A stretch of 64,000 nt of DNA, taken from assembly GCF_033597815.2 (NCBI RefSeq), contig NZ_CP166245.1, forward strand, positions 2,480,001 through 2,544,000, given 5' to 3'. The notes beneath the pieces were generated by a model, which saw only the letters and a program-made list of their open reading frames with translations, did no database searches and was not told the origin of the DNA. A program made the position numbers and the translations under genes. Of this stretch, positions 9,600 through 19,330 are shown piece by piece; position 1 is the first letter of the stretch; every line of letters starts with the position of its first letter. Origin of the DNA: Staphylococcus sp. KG4-3 (GTDB taxonomy: Bacteria > Bacillota > Bacilli > Staphylococcales > Staphylococcaceae).

Positions 9600-9616
9600 A
9601 CTGTGTTCTTCTAAAA

Positions 9617-9663
9617 AAACGTTGATTTGCAACAAAAAGCTGCAAATCAACGTTTCTTTTTTA
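9617..9663. terminator. Bidirectional terminator between the CHAP gene and drp35
   Basis: A perfect 15-bp stem, AAACGTTGATTTGCA with its complement, is flanked by T-runs on both strands. It serves the CHAP gene (+) and drp35 (-). Confidence 0.88.
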
Positions 9664-9665
9664 TT

Positions 9666-10640
9666 TTATTGAAATTGATAGCTTTGGTATCCTTTAGCAA
9701 ATCCTTTAACTGTATAAATCCAAGAAGCGCCATCATTTTCAATATCATTTGAACAAATAATCAACTGATCTGTTCCAGGTATAAACGCTGGGTGGGTCGA
9801 TCTCAACATATGACCCGAATCACGACCAGGAATCAATATTTGGCCTATTGGGTATCCTCTCTTATTAAATACTAGAACTCTTCCTTGACCATACATAGCA
9901 ACGTATAAATTATCGTCACTATCTATACAACATGAATCTGGACCTTCATGCCCTGTGAAATAATAAGGAATAGAAGCACCAAAGGGAGCAATGGTAATAC
10001 CATCTTCTAATAACTCTATGCGATGTAATCGATTTGCATTCGTTTCAGTAACCCAAAGTATTTGTTCATCAGTGCTAAGTGCAACACCATTAGCAACTGC
10101 AAGATTTTGTATCACAGGAGTGATTGACTTAAAGTCAGGTGAGACATAATACACTCCACCTTTAGGTTTCGTCGAATAACCTCTAAAATCCGTAAAGTAA
10201 AATCCACCTTTACTATCAAATACTAAATCGTCTACACAATACTCTGTTTCAATATCTGATACAATTTCCTGAATTTTATTGCCGCTTCCATCAATAGCGT
10301 AAATACCACCTGAACTATCAAAATCACCTAAATAACATACAAATAAACGTCCGTCTTTATGAATTTTAACGGCTGCTGGATTTTCTTTATGTGATTTTAA
10401 TAATTGTGTGATTTTTTTGTCAGGTAGGGCTACATGAAAAATAGTCCCCCCAAAGACTTCGCAAAGTACTAAGTCTCCATTTCTATCGAAGCAAAGCCCT
10501 TCAAGTTGTAATCCACTATCAGAAATCTTTAGCCATGGTTCAGCCGTAATGGTTTGTATACCTTGTTCATGAGCAAGAATAGGCGCCTCACTTTTAGCAT
10601 TTCCCGTATATGATAATCCAGGTAATTTTTTATTTTCCAT
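9666..10640 (-). CDS. drp35: Lactonase Drp35
   Basis: A cytoplasmic Ca2+-dependent lactonase of the SMP-30/gluconolactonase beta-propeller family, 324 residues as in S. aureus Drp35. Metal-site motifs are visible: Glu in GLQLEGLCF (about 48), Asp in [19 protein letters not shown], Asn in VANGVALS and Asp in [15 protein letters not shown]. In S. aureus it is induced by cell-wall antibiotics and detergents. The ATG is preceded by AAAGGGGAACTGATT. A Fur/PerR-like dyad lies 44-70 bp upstream. It is a single gene between terminators. Confidence 0.95.
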   Translation of the reverse strand: MENKKLPGLSYTGNAKSEAPILAHEQGIQTITAEPWLKISDSGLQLEGLCFDRNGDLVLCEVFGGTIFHVALPDKKITQLLKSHKENPAAVKIHKDGRLFVCYLGDFDSSGGIYAIDGSGNKIQEIVSDIETEYCVDDLVFDSKGGFYFTDFRGYSTKPKGGVYYVSPDFKSITPVIQNLAVANGVALSTDEQILWVTETNANRLHRIELLEDGITIAPFGASIPYYFTGHEGPDSCCIDSDDNLYVAMYGQGRVLVFNKRGYPIGQILIPGRDSGHMLRSTHPAFIPGTDQLIICSNDIENDGASWIYTVKGFAKGYQSYQFQ

Positions 10641-10683
10641 TAATCAGTTCCCCTTTCTTCACTTTCTTTATATTTTAATTATA

Positions 10684-10710
10684 TGAGAATCATTTTAAAA
10701 ATCATTATCA
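10684..10710 (-). promoter_or_regulatory. Fur/PerR-like box upstream of drp35
   Basis: Two overlapping matches to TGATAATNATTATCA occur. The left scores 11 of 14 fixed positions and the right 12 of 14. They sit just upstream of a TATAAT-type -10 for drp35. Which metalloregulator would bind is not decided by sequence. Confidence 0.45.
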
Positions 10711-10723
10711 AATTTATTTATAT

Positions 10724-10765
10724 AAAAACCCCTAAATGAATTAATGAATTTATTTAGGGGTTTTT
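10724..10765 (-). terminator. Terminator of the thiolase-mvaA operon
   Basis: AAAAACCCCTAAAT and ATTTAGGGGTTTTT form a perfect 14-bp stem with a T-tail, 3 bp past the mvaA stop. Confidence 0.9.
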
Positions 10766-10768
10766 ATA

Positions 10769-12052
10769 TTATTGTTTTTGTAATCTCAATTCTTCTAAGA
10801 GTTGTTGTGCAACTGCTGTATTGGCACGATCTTGTGTTTTCAAACGTTCTGCTACTTGGGTGATTTCTTCACCTTGAGCTCCTACAACAATTGCTAATGA
10901 TTTATATTGTAAACTCATATGACCTTGTTGAATACCTTCAGAAACCAAGGCACGACATGCAGCAAAATTTTGAGCTAATCCTACAGCAGCAACAACGTGA
11001 CCCAATTCTTGAGCAGAATCAACATTCATTAATTCTAATGATGCTTTTGCAATTGGTAAAACTTTTGTACCTCCGCCTACAGTAGCCAATGTCATAGGCA
11101 CCTCAATTGTCCCTACAAGCACTTGTTTTTCTTCATTATAATGCCACGTAGCTAGACCACGATATTGACCATCTTTGCTTGCATATGCATGCGCTGTCGC
11201 TTCAGCGCCACGAGTATCATTACCTGTTGCCAATACTACAGCATGGATACCATTCATCACACCTTTGTTATGTGTTGCCGCACGGTGTATATCAACTTGA
11301 GCTAATACAGATGCGCGTTCCATTCTTTTGGCAACATCTTGACCATCACGACCACCTTTTGATAATGCATCAACTGTAATCTCTCCTTGTACTTTAACGA
11401 CAGAAGCAGTGGCATGATTAGATAAAATACTCATCAATATATCAACATGCTCTATTTCATTTTTTAAATAGGCTGTTATACCTTCTAAGATGGTATTTAA
11501 CATATTTGCACCCATTGCATCTTTAGTATCTACGTAAACTTTTAATGACAATAAACCCTCATTAGGGAATGTATCTATTTCAATTTTACGAAAACCACCG
11601 CCACGCTCAATTATTGAAGGATACACTTCATCCGCAATACGTTTCATTTGCGGTTCAAGTTGTTGCAGACGTTGCTCTAAAACTGCTGTATCAGTTACAC
11701 CGTCAAACACAATTTGACCAATCATTAAACGTTCACTAGAAATAACTTTAAAGCCTCCAGTTTGATTTACAAGCTTTGCTCCGTAACTAGCTGCAGCAAT
11801 TACTGAAGGTTCTTCTACCATCATTGGTACAACATATGATTTATTGTCTACGTTTATTTCAGGTAATAAACCTACAGGTAATGTCCCTTGTCCAATGACA
11901 TTTTCAATAAGACTATTCGCAACCTCTTCCGAAATTAAAGGATTATTGAGTAATACATTTTTATTTTCTTCTGATAACCAGCCTTTAATTACTAACTCCT
12001 CTAACTTTTCTGTTCTAGACAAATGACGAAATGTCTTACCTAATGATTCCAT
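10769..12052 (-). CDS. mvaA: Hydroxymethylglutaryl-CoA reductase, class II
   Basis: Reduces HMG-CoA to mevalonate, the committed step of the mevalonate route to isopentenyl diphosphate. At 427 residues it has the usual class II length, with no membrane anchor. Catalytic residues are the Glu in VEEPSVIAAA (about 81), Lys in HNKGVMNG, Asp in ATGNDTRG and His in GIQQGHMSLQ. Its ATG shares one base with the thiolase stop (TAATG), so the pair is translationally coupled and forms an acetyl-CoA to mevalonate unit with the divergent mvaS. Confidence 0.95.
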   Translation of the reverse strand: MESLGKTFRHLSRTEKLEELVIKGWLSEENKNVLLNNPLISEEVANSLIENVIGQGTLPVGLLPEINVDNKSYVVPMMVEEPSVIAAASYGAKLVNQTGGFKVISSERLMIGQIVFDGVTDTAVLEQRLQQLEPQMKRIADEVYPSIIERGGGFRKIEIDTFPNEGLLSLKVYVDTKDAMGANMLNTILEGITAYLKNEIEHVDILMSILSNHATASVVKVQGEITVDALSKGGRDGQDVAKRMERASVLAQVDIHRAATHNKGVMNGIHAVVLATGNDTRGAEATAHAYASKDGQYRGLATWHYNEEKQVLVGTIEVPMTLATVGGGTKVLPIAKASLELMNVDSAQELGHVVAAVGLAQNFAACRALVSEGIQQGHMSLQYKSLAIVVGAQGEEITQVAERLKTQDRANTAVAQQLLEELRLQKQ

Positions 12053-13206
12053 TAGTTATTCTCCTTTTCAATTTGGATTGCAATTCCTAAACCGCCGCCG
12101 ATACAGGCAGTTGCTATGCCTGATTGTTTCTCTTCTTGAGCTAAAATATTAACTAAAGTTGTAACCAAGCGTGTGCCACTTGCACCAATTGGGTGACCTA
12201 ACGCAATCGCACCGCCATATAGATTCAACTTATCTTCAGATATACCTAAATTATCTCTCACAGGAATACTTTGTGACGCAAATGCTTCTGTCATTTCTAT
12301 TACATCAAAGTCATCGATGACTTTATCTGTCTTATCTAATAATTTCGTCACTGCATGATATGGTGCATAACCCATATATTCAGGATCACAACCAATTTCG
12401 GCATGTTCTCCTACTATAGCTAAAATTTCATAACCTTCTTGTTTCGCATATTCAGCGTCCATTAAAATGATTGTAGACGCACCGTCATTAATACTAGACG
12501 CATTCCCACCTGTTACGGTGCCATCTTCTTTAAATATTGTTTTTAATGTACTTAATTTTTCTACACTACTATTTCCACGAATACCTTCATCCGTAGTCAT
12601 CATTTCTCCATTTACATCTTCTAATGGAATGATTTCATTATTAAATTTTCCTACTTCTGTCGCTTGTTGTGCTTTTTGTTGAGATTCGTTAGCAAAATAA
12701 TCCTGTGCTTCACGTGATACATTGTACTTTTCCGCAATTTTTTCAGCTGTAATCCCCATAGGTACGTTTAAAAATGCGTCAGTAAGACCATCATGCATAA
12801 AGCTATCTACAGGTGCTTCATCATCATTAAACACTAACTTAGGTGCGTTTGTCATGCTTTCTACACCACCTACAGCTACTACTTTAGCTTCACCTAATTG
12901 GATTAATTGCTTTCCTAAAATAATAGACTTTAAGCCAGAGCCACACACTTCATTTATAGTCATAGCTGGCGTTGTATTTGGAACACCAGCATGGATTGCT
13001 ATTTGGCGAGCAGGATTTTGACCACTACCACTTTGTAATACATTACCATAGATAACTTGTTCTACTCTCTGTGGAGCTATGTTAATCGCCTTCATCGCAG
13101 CTTCTAATGTCTTTGTTCCCAGTTCAACTGCTGAATATTTACTCAACTTTCCTCTGAATCTTCCTATTGGTGTTCGTTTTGCACTTACGATTGCTACTTT
13201 ATTCAT
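12052..13206 (-). CDS. Acetyl-CoA C-acetyltransferase (thiolase)
   Basis: Condenses two acetyl-CoA to acetoacetyl-CoA, the first step of the mevalonate pathway. It is 384 residues long. The nucleophilic Cys lies in NEVCGSGLKS (about 88), the His in GHPIGASGTR and the second Cys in ATACIGGGLG. It is the first gene of a two-gene operon with mvaA and is divergent from mvaS, so the three enzymes leading to mevalonate sit together. Similarity is to the AtoB/VraB class. I give no symbol because staphylococci have several paralogues. Confidence 0.92.
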   Translation of the reverse strand: MNKVAIVSAKRTPIGRFRGKLSKYSAVELGTKTLEAAMKAINIAPQRVEQVIYGNVLQSGSGQNPARQIAIHAGVPNTTPAMTINEVCGSGLKSIILGKQLIQLGEAKVVAVGGVESMTNAPKLVFNDDEAPVDSFMHDGLTDAFLNVPMGITAEKIAEKYNVSREAQDYFANESQQKAQQATEVGKFNNEIIPLEDVNGEMMTTDEGIRGNSSVEKLSTLKTIFKEDGTVTGGNASSINDGASTIILMDAEYAKQEGYEILAIVGEHAEIGCDPEYMGYAPYHAVTKLLDKTDKVIDDFDVIEMTEAFASQSIPVRDNLGISEDKLNLYGGAIALGHPIGASGTRLVTTLVNILAQEEKQSGIATACIGGGLGIAIQIEKENN

Positions 13207-13309
13207 TATTAGTCTCCTTTATAGCTCTTTTCAAATAATTGTATTTTATGCGTATGATTTGGTATGATACAGTTGCTTATTTATATATAGAAAGGTGTCG
13301 ATACGCTTT

Positions 13310-14479
13310 ATGACAGTCGGTATTGATCAAATTAATTTTTATGTTCCAAGATTTTATGTAGATATGGCTAAACTTGCCGAATCACGTCAAGTGGATCCAA
13401 ACAAGTTCTTATTAGGCATCGGCCAAACTGAGATGTCAGTAAGTCCTATGAGTCAAGATATCGTTTCGATGGGTGCTAATGCTGCAAAAGCCATCGTGAC
13501 AGAAGAAGATAAAAAACAAATCAGTATGGTTATTGTTGCAACTGAATCTGCAATAGATTCAGCAAAAGCTTCAGCAGTGCAAATACATAATTTGTTAGGT
13601 ATTCAACCATTTGCACGTTGTATTGAAATGAAAGAAGCTTGTTATGCTGCAACACCAGCTATACAATTAGCTAAAGATTATTTAGCGCAACGCCCAGATG
13701 AAAAAGTACTTGTCATTGCAAGTGATACTGCGCGTTATGGTTTAAATTCTGGTGGCGAACCTACACAAGGTGCTGGTGCAGTTGCTATGATGATATCACA
13801 AAACCCACGTATTCTTGAACTAAATGATGACGCGGTTGCTTTCACTGAAGACGTATATGATTTTTGGCGTCCAAGCGGACAACCTTATCCACTTGTAGAT
13901 GGTGCATTATCAAAAGATGCATATATTCATTCATTCCAAGAAAGTTGGCAAGAATATGCACGTCGTTACAATAAATCACTAGCTGATTTCAGTTCTTTAT
14001 GCTTCCATGTACCATTTACTAAAATGGGCAAAAAAGCACTTGATTCAATTTTAACAGATGACATAGATGAAGAAACTAAATCGCGCCTAACTTCTGGTTA
14101 TGATGCAGCTACTTATTATAATCGTTATGTAGGTAACATCTATACAGGTTCTCTATACTTGAGTTTAATCTCATTATTAGAAACGCATGATTTAGCTGCT
14201 AATGACACAATTGGTTTATTCAGTTATGGTTCTGGATCTGTTGGTGAATTCTTTAGTGGTAAAGTTGTTGAAGGTTACCAAGATGCACTTGATATTCAAG
14301 GACATAAAGATTTACTAAACAACCGGACAGAAATTTCAGTTGAAACATATGAAACTTTCTTCAACCGTTTTGATAATTTAGAATTTGATCACGAAACTGA
14401 ATTAGAAAATGAAGAAAATGCAATTTTCTATCTTGAAAGCATTAACGATCATATCCGTAATTATAATACCTTAAATTAA
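13310..14479 (+). CDS. mvaS: Hydroxymethylglutaryl-CoA synthase
   Basis: Condenses acetyl-CoA with acetoacetyl-CoA to HMG-CoA. It is 389 residues, the same size class as S. aureus MvaS. The catalytic Cys is in [12 protein letters not shown] (about 111), the Glu in VATESAID (about 79) and the His in [15 protein letters not shown] chose the ATG at 13310 ([11 protein letters not shown]) because it matches the conserved N-terminus. An in-frame start 15 nt upstream overlaps the AAAGGTG ribosome site. About 100 bp separate it from the divergent thiolase gene. Confidence 0.95.
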   Translation: MTVGIDQINFYVPRFYVDMAKLAESRQVDPNKFLLGIGQTEMSVSPMSQDIVSMGANAAKAIVTEEDKKQISMVIVATESAIDSAKASAVQIHNLLGIQPFARCIEMKEACYAATPAIQLAKDYLAQRPDEKVLVIASDTARYGLNSGGEPTQGAGAVAMMISQNPRILELNDDAVAFTEDVYDFWRPSGQPYPLVDGALSKDAYIHSFQESWQEYARRYNKSLADFSSLCFHVPFTKMGKKALDSILTDDIDEETKSRLTSGYDAATYYNRYVGNIYTGSLYLSLISLLETHDLAANDTIGLFSYGSGSVGEFFSGKVVEGYQDALDIQGHKDLLNNRTEISVETYETFFNRFDNLEFDHETELENEENAIFYLESINDHIRNYNTLN

Positions 14480-14519
14480 GTTTTAAATCACTTATTCTTA
14501 TCTCTTTATAAATTAATGT

Positions 14520-14553
14520 GAGGCTGGGGCAAAAATTCATTTGTCCCAGCCTT
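14520..14553 (+). terminator. Hairpin after mvaS
   Basis: AGGCTGGGGCAAA pairs with TTTGTCCCAGCCT. This is the common staphylococcal intergenic hairpin. There is no clear U-run, so its terminator role is likely but not certain. Confidence 0.6.
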
Positions 14554-14694
14554 AACCATTCGTTATATCTGTATAAAGTGAATATATAGATAATCATAAA
14601 GTCGAATTCAACTTTTACCAAAGTAAGGCACATTATTTTGCTCTTGAACTAATATTATTCAAAGTATTGGAAGTGTATTTACTTTTACATTTAC

Positions 14695-14830
14695 AGGCGG
14701 AATAATAATGGTGTCGCCTATCTCTCAGGCGTCAATTTGATGTAGGGAGGATGTGTATAAAGTGATGTTTATTTCGTTCACTTATCCCCCTTTTCTATGA
14801 AAGAGCGGCGAAAAATTAATTATTAGTTCT
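14695..14830 (+). pseudogene. Relict type I toxin (SprA/Fst-like) locus
   Basis: The stretch AATAATGGTGTCGCC, TATCTCTCAGGCGTCAATTT and GGGAGG-N11-GTGATG resembles the conserved 5' region of staphylococcal SprA/Fst-family toxin mRNAs as I recall them. The reading frame from the ATG at 14765 codes for only 11 residues (MFISFTYPPFL). One extra base would give MFIFVH, typical of these membrane toxins. The middle of the toxin is missing, and a basic tail resembling its end follows (AAAGAGCGGCGAAAA). I read it as a decayed copy. The rest of 14634-14900 shows no gene. Confidence 0.4.
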
Positions 14831-14901
14831 ATCCATAATGTCATTTGCGTATAGTATTGCTATCACTACTTCCCTTGTTTTCTCCTTGATATATCAATAC
14901 T

Positions 14902-14957
14902 AAAAAAGGTGCTGAATCATAGGAATGCTTTAAAACACACCCATGATTTAAACACCT
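14902..14957 (-). terminator. Terminator downstream of the BCCT gene
   Basis: An imperfect stem of GGTGTTTAAATCAT with its near-complement is followed on the minus strand by six U. Confidence 0.7.
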
Positions 14958-14972
14958 CATTCTTATAATGGT

Positions 14973-16541
14973 TTATTTCTTGTCATTTGCTTCTACTTGT
15001 TTTTTATAAATTTCATACTGCTTTTCGTTTGGTTGTAACGATAAACCTAATTGTTTTCTTTCTTCATTACCATCTTTATATAATGAAATCATCATTAATA
15101 TCACAACAACACTAAACGGTAACGCCGAGATAATCGCTGCTGATTGCAAAGCGTCTAATCCCGTATCTCCACCAGCAAGTAGTAATACATAAGCAATAGC
15201 AGCCAACGCTAATCCCCAAATGATTTTGATAAAACCTGAAGGATTTAATGTGCCATAAGCTGTTTGCATTCCTAATACAAATGTTGCTGAATCCGCTGAA
15301 GTAATAAAGAATGAAGCAATCAATGCTAACGCAATAATTGATAAGATGAAGCCAAATGGTAGTTCATTAAATATACCAAATAGTTGCGTCTCAGGGGGCA
15401 TTTTGAAAATTTCACTATGTGTTTGCCCTATATCTATACCTGTAGCACCAAAAGCACTAAACCATATAATACTAATCACTACAGGTACACCTAATACTGC
15501 GATAACAAATTCACGTATACTACGTCCTTTTGAAACCCTAGCTATGAAAATACCTACAAATGGACTCCAGCTCATCCACCATCCCCAATAGTAGATTGTC
15601 CAACTTTGTAGCCATTCAGCTTTTTGTTCATTCAGCGGCGCTACATCTAAACTATTAAAGATTAATGTATTTAAATAGTCCCCAGTACCACTTGTCATCA
15701 TATTAACAATTAACATCGTAGGGCCCACTATAAAAATAACGACCAATAATAAACCTGCTAAAATCATATTTAAATTACTTAAATATTGAATCCCTTTACT
15801 CAAACCACTCCAGGCACTATATAAAAATAAGACGGTAACCACTGCAATAATTATGCCTTGAATAAGCGCGTTGTTAGGAACACCAAATAAGTAATTCAAA
15901 CCACCGTTAATTTGAATGGCACCGACACCAAGTGACACTGCCACCCCAATAATTGTTGCAAATACACTTAATACATCCACTATGGCACCAATCGGACCAT
16001 CAACCTTATCGCCTAATACAGGTCGTAATGTTCTAGAAATCAATCCATTTTCACCTTTACGGAATTGCGAATATGCTAATCCTAATGCCACTACACCATA
16101 TACAGCCCATGGATGAAATCCATAATCAAGAAATGATGATCTAAATGCTTCTGACATTGCCGCTTTTGTTTCTGGATCGGCAGTAGGTGGTGCTAGATAA
16201 TGCGATATAGGTTCAGAAGCCCCATAGAATACGAGACCAATTCCCATACCTGCACTAAATAGCATTGCCAACCACGATACCGTATGAAACTCCGGTTTAT
16301 CAAACGGTTTTCCTAGTTTTAACTTTCCAATCGGACTGAATACTAAAAATACACAAAAGCCTAAAACAACTGTGTAAAGTAGCATGTAATACCAGCCAAA
16401 TGTTTTTGTTACCCACGTCGATATGTATCCTGTTATTTCTCCAAATTGGGTTGGAAAAATTGCACCAATAAGTACTAACAAACCCACAATTGTTGCTGAA
16501 AAAACAAATACACTTGAAAATCGCTTTTCATCGTCACCCAA
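14973..16541 (-). CDS. BCCT-family glycine betaine/choline transporter (OpuD-like)
   Basis: A Na+-coupled importer of betaine-type compatible solutes, about 522 residues with 12 membrane segments. Family motifs are GMGIGLVFYGASEP (the GMGIG form seen in Na+-coupled BetP) and WTIYYWGWWMSWSPFVG with the aromatic binding box. A hydrophilic C-terminal tail follows the last segment. No ATG precedes the frame. The TTG at 16541 has AGGTGG 8 nt upstream and is my preferred start. GTG codons at 16550 and 16553 lie inside or next to that ribosome site. It is monocistronic. Saprophyticus-group staphylococci carry several such transporters, so the exact substrate is open. Confidence 0.88.
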   Translation of the reverse strand: MGDDEKRFSSVFVFSATIVGLLVLIGAIFPTQFGEITGYISTWVTKTFGWYYMLLYTVVLGFCVFLVFSPIGKLKLGKPFDKPEFHTVSWLAMLFSAGMGIGLVFYGASEPISHYLAPPTADPETKAAMSEAFRSSFLDYGFHPWAVYGVVALGLAYSQFRKGENGLISRTLRPVLGDKVDGPIGAIVDVLSVFATIIGVAVSLGVGAIQINGGLNYLFGVPNNALIQGIIIAVVTVLFLYSAWSGLSKGIQYLSNLNMILAGLLLVVIFIVGPTMLIVNMMTSGTGDYLNTLIFNSLDVAPLNEQKAEWLQSWTIYYWGWWMSWSPFVGIFIARVSKGRSIREFVIAVLGVPVVISIIWFSAFGATGIDIGQTHSEIFKMPPETQLFGIFNELPFGFILSIIALALIASFFITSADSATFVLGMQTAYGTLNPSGFIKIIWGLALAAIAYVLLLAGGDTGLDALQSAAIISALPFSVVVILMMISLYKDGNEERKQLGLSLQPNEKQYEIYKKQVEANDKK

Positions 16542-16664
16542 AATTTGCACCACCTAAATAAATTATTATTATGTTGTACAGAATAACACACTGAAGATAG
16601 TAATCAACTATCCATAAAATCCAGTATATTTATTTATACATATTTTTTTTTTGAAAATGCAAAA

Positions 16665-16702
16665 TAAACAGCACCAAACTCACGGCTTGGTACTGTTTTT
16701 AG
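16665..16702 (-). terminator. Terminator overlapping the 3' end of ogt
   Basis: AAAACAGTACCAAG pairs with TTTGGTGCTGTTT on the minus strand. The ogt stop codon lies inside the hairpin, and a U-rich tail follows. Confidence 0.75.
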
Positions 16703-17213
16703 GTTTGTAAAACTGAGTCATATCTAATTGTTCTAATTTTAATAATTCAATTTTAGTGTCAATGCCACCACCATAACCTGTTAAACTTCCATCTTTCCCC
16801 ACAACTCTATGACATGGGATGATAATAGAAATTGGATTACTTCCAACTGCTCCCCCTACAGCTTGGGAAGACATTTTCTCTTTACCTCTTTCTAACGCCA
16901 CTTTTCTGGCAATATCACTATAAGTTACCGTTTCTCCATGTGGTATTTCTAACAATATTTTCCAAACGGTTTCTCGAAAAGGCGTTCCTTTAGCCTTTAA
17001 AGGAAAATCTATTTTAGGTTTATTTCCTGAGAAATAGCTATCTAACCAGCGTATAGCTTGCTCAAATACTGGTTGATTTTGATTCACTAATTTATCATCA
17101 TAATGTGATTCAATGTCTTGATGGTTTGGTAACCACAAACCTGTAATACTTTCTCCGTCAGAGGTTAAGGTGATTTGGCCAATCGGTGATTGATAAGTTG
17201 TTTTATAATACAT
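16680..17213 (-). CDS. ogt: Methylated-DNA-protein cysteine methyltransferase
   Basis: A suicide repair protein that moves methyl groups from O6-methylguanine to its own cysteine. It is 177 residues. The active site PCHRVVGKDG places the acceptor Cys at 134, and the winged-helix DNA-binding part includes TVTYSDIARKV and AVGGAVGSNP. The ATG has AGAGGG upstream. Its end is folded into its own terminator. It is divergent from the YrhK gene, with about 115 bp between the starts. Confidence 0.93.
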   Translation of the reverse strand: MYYKTTYQSPIGQITLTSDGESITGLWLPNHQDIESHYDDKLVNQNQPVFEQAIRWLDSYFSGNKPKIDFPLKAKGTPFRETVWKILLEIPHGETVTYSDIARKVALERGKEKMSSQAVGGAVGSNPISIIIPCHRVVGKDGSLTGYGGGIDTKIELLKLEQLDMTQFYKPKNSTKP

Positions 17214-17264
17214 AATATCCCTCTTTCCACCCTTTTAATTTGCTATCATCATAAAACTTTATTT

Positions 17265-17289
17265 GTTTTATGTAAATACTTGGGGGTAT
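17265..17289 (+). promoter_or_regulatory. Sigma-B promoter of the YrhK-like gene
   Basis: -35 GTTTTA, 13-bp spacer, -10 GGGTAT. This fits the sigma-B consensus GTTTWW-N12-15-GGGTAT. The start codon is 39 bp past the -10. Confidence 0.75.
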
Positions 17290-17327
17290 GTACAACTCAT
17301 ATAGTATTTAACTCTAGGAGGTTCTAT

Positions 17328-17597
17328 GTGAGTCACTTCAAACAAAACAACAAAAGTATCGGACTAAATTTCCATAAAAATCCAACATCCGACCGTATTA
17401 CATTAATTTATAAAGCACTCTACCAATTAAATGATATTATTTTAGGTTTAATATTCCTATGTGGTAGCTTTTTATTTTTCAACAGTTCAACTGTAACAAC
17501 TGGTACTGTATTATTCGTTATAGGCAGTATTCAAATGACTATAAGACCTTTGATTGCATTTACTCACGATTTACATTTAGCTTTTAAACATAAATGA
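17328..17597 (+). CDS. YrhK-domain membrane protein
   Basis: An 89-residue protein with a polar N-terminus and two membrane segments, IILGLIFLCGSFLFF and GTVLFVIGSIQMTIRPLIAF, matching the YrhK domain. Function is unknown. I chose the GTG at 17328 because AGGAGG lies 6 nt upstream. The open frame extends further 5' but has no ribosome site there. The gene follows a clear sigma-B promoter, so it is likely part of the general stress response. It stands alone and is divergent from ogt. Confidence 0.8.
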   Translation: MSHFKQNNKSIGLNFHKNPTSDRITLIYKALYQLNDIILGLIFLCGSFLFFNSSTVTTGTVLFVIGSIQMTIRPLIAFTHDLHLAFKHK

Positions 17598-17610
17598 TAA
17601 CTTAAGGTAA

Positions 17611-17650
17611 AGAGGCGTAGCGAAACTAAGTCTTTGACTTTTACGCCTCT
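17611..17650 (+). terminator. Hairpin after the YrhK gene
   Basis: AGAGGCGTA and TACGCCTCT form a 9-bp stem with a long loop. The U-run is poor on both strands. Confidence 0.5.
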
Positions 17651-17703
17651 ACTCATAATGATTAACATCTTAACCTGAAACCATTTACGCATAATTTAAC
17701 AAA

Positions 17704-19104
17704 TCAACTTGTTTTCAATCTAGTTTTAATCTTCCTAGTTGGAATAACCAGCGCACTCGCTAACACACCACAAACAACTAAACATGTCCCTACGATAAAA
17801 CCTATGCTTGCTGCTGCTTCAATGCTACGGCCACTTTGTATTACAGCTGTATAAATAGAGGTCATAATTGCGATGCCAAATGCGCCACCTAGTGTAGATC
17901 CCATTTTAAAAATACCTGATGCTACTCCTACTTTTTCAGCTGGTGTAGTTGATACCGCCGTACTTAGAGCTGGCGTTGCAAACAAGCCGGTTCCTCCTCC
18001 AAAACATACCGCTCCTATTAATGCTACAATTATATATAGAGATTTATCAAAGAAAGTAAAACTAAAAAGTAATATGCCTAAAGCTGTAAAAATCGGACCG
18101 ATAACCATTGCACGTTTTGCTCCAAAACGTTTAATACTTTTTTCACCTAATCGAACAACAAGTAATAATGTAATTAAATAAGGTAAAGTGAGCATACCAG
18201 CCTGGAATGCACTCAGTTTCAATCCACCTTGTGCATACATGTTAAACAAAGCGATAACACCTACACCTGTATTCAATAAAAAGTTTGCTAACACTGCGCC
18301 AATATATGATCTATTTTTAAATAATTCTAAATCAATAAAAGGTGTTTGTTTGGACTTTTCAAATTTATAAAATATAAAAATACACACGAAAAATAGTAAA
18401 CTTAAGACTAATGTAGGGGTACTTAACCACCCAATTTTATAACCTTGTGTAATCACAAAACTAATACTTGCAATCATAATCACAAATATAATAAGACCTA
18501 TATAATCAAACTGATTAGACGTTGATTTAACTAATTTACTTTCAGGTAAATTATTCAACAAGAATAACGCCAAAAGAGATAAAATAATAGATAATACAAA
18601 AATCGATTGCCACGATATAAATGTTGCCATTGCACCTGCGAAAAAAGAAGATAAACCAGTACCACCAAATGCGCCAATTGACCAATAACTTAACGCTTTT
18701 TGTCTTTCCTCACCTTCAAAAAAGTCATTTACTATTGAAATTGTGGCCGGCATTATAATAGCTGCTGATAGTCCTTGTACTACTCTCCCCGTGAGTAATA
18801 AACCAACATTTCCAGAAACGATTAACATAAGCGAACCTATAATACTAAGTATCAATGCAATTCTAGTCATCTTCACCTTACCAAGTTTATCTGAAAAATT
18901 ACCCGCTACAACCATAAAAACGCCAGTAACAAATGAAGTTAAGCTAATTGAAATATTAACTATATCTGGACTAGTACTAAATGATGATTGTATCTTTGGC
19001 CCTATATTTAAAAAAGACTGCGCAAAAAGCCAATAAGTTAATATAGATAATACAATGCCAGTCAATAACTTACTTCCCGAAAAATTTTTAGTGTTTTCTG
19101 TCAT
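17704..19104 (-). CDS. SdrM-like MFS multidrug efflux pump (copy 1)
   Basis: A drug:H+ antiporter of the major facilitator superfamily, about 466 residues with 12-14 membrane segments. Motif A is seen as NFSDKLGKVKMTRIAL after TM2, motif C-like residues follow in GRVVQGLSAAIIMPATISIV, and GVASGIFKMGSTLGGAFGIA lies late. It resembles S. aureus SdrM, which exports quinolones, dyes and autoinducing peptide. I chose the ATG at 19104 (MTENTKNF) with AGGGGA 7 nt upstream rather than the longer frame. A second, clearly homologous pump lies at 21974. Confidence 0.85.
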   Translation of the reverse strand: MTENTKNFSGSKLLTGIVLSILTYWLFAQSFLNIGPKIQSSFSTSPDIVNISISLTSFVTGVFMVVAGNFSDKLGKVKMTRIALILSIIGSLMLIVSGNVGLLLTGRVVQGLSAAIIMPATISIVNDFFEGEERQKALSYWSIGAFGGTGLSSFFAGAMATFISWQSIFVLSIILSLLALFLLNNLPESKLVKSTSNQFDYIGLIIFVIMIASISFVITQGYKIGWLSTPTLVLSLLFFVCIFIFYKFEKSKQTPFIDLELFKNRSYIGAVLANFLLNTGVGVIALFNMYAQGGLKLSAFQAGMLTLPYLITLLLVVRLGEKSIKRFGAKRAMVIGPIFTALGILLFSFTFFDKSLYIIVALIGAVCFGGGTGLFATPALSTAVSTTPAEKVGVASGIFKMGSTLGGAFGIAIMTSIYTAVIQSGRSIEAAASIGFIVGTCLVVCGVLASALVIPTRKIKTRLKTS

Positions 19105-19330
19105 AAAAGCATCCCCTATATTTAAATATAAATTCAATCAATATTTATAAAAATTCAAAACATCAATCAACGCTACATCTAAAGCGTTATATTCCACTAT
19201 TAGATGCATGATTCTCCATTTTATAAATACTTACACTATAAATGTTATCACTTTTCTAACATAAAAGTGCTGAATTTAGATTAATTTAAAGAATTTTCTG
19301 ATAATATAGGCGAAAAACTTTTTCATTTAG

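Noticed and set aside
14442..14633. Open frame of 63 codons on the minus strand after mvaS
   Set aside because: It runs through the mvaS-end hairpin and has no ribosome site or known motif.
19292..19306. CodY box upstream of the first SdrM-like gene
   Set aside because: The match is 13 of 15 but lies about 190 bp from the start, near the end of the esterase gene, in AT-rich DNA where chance matches are common.
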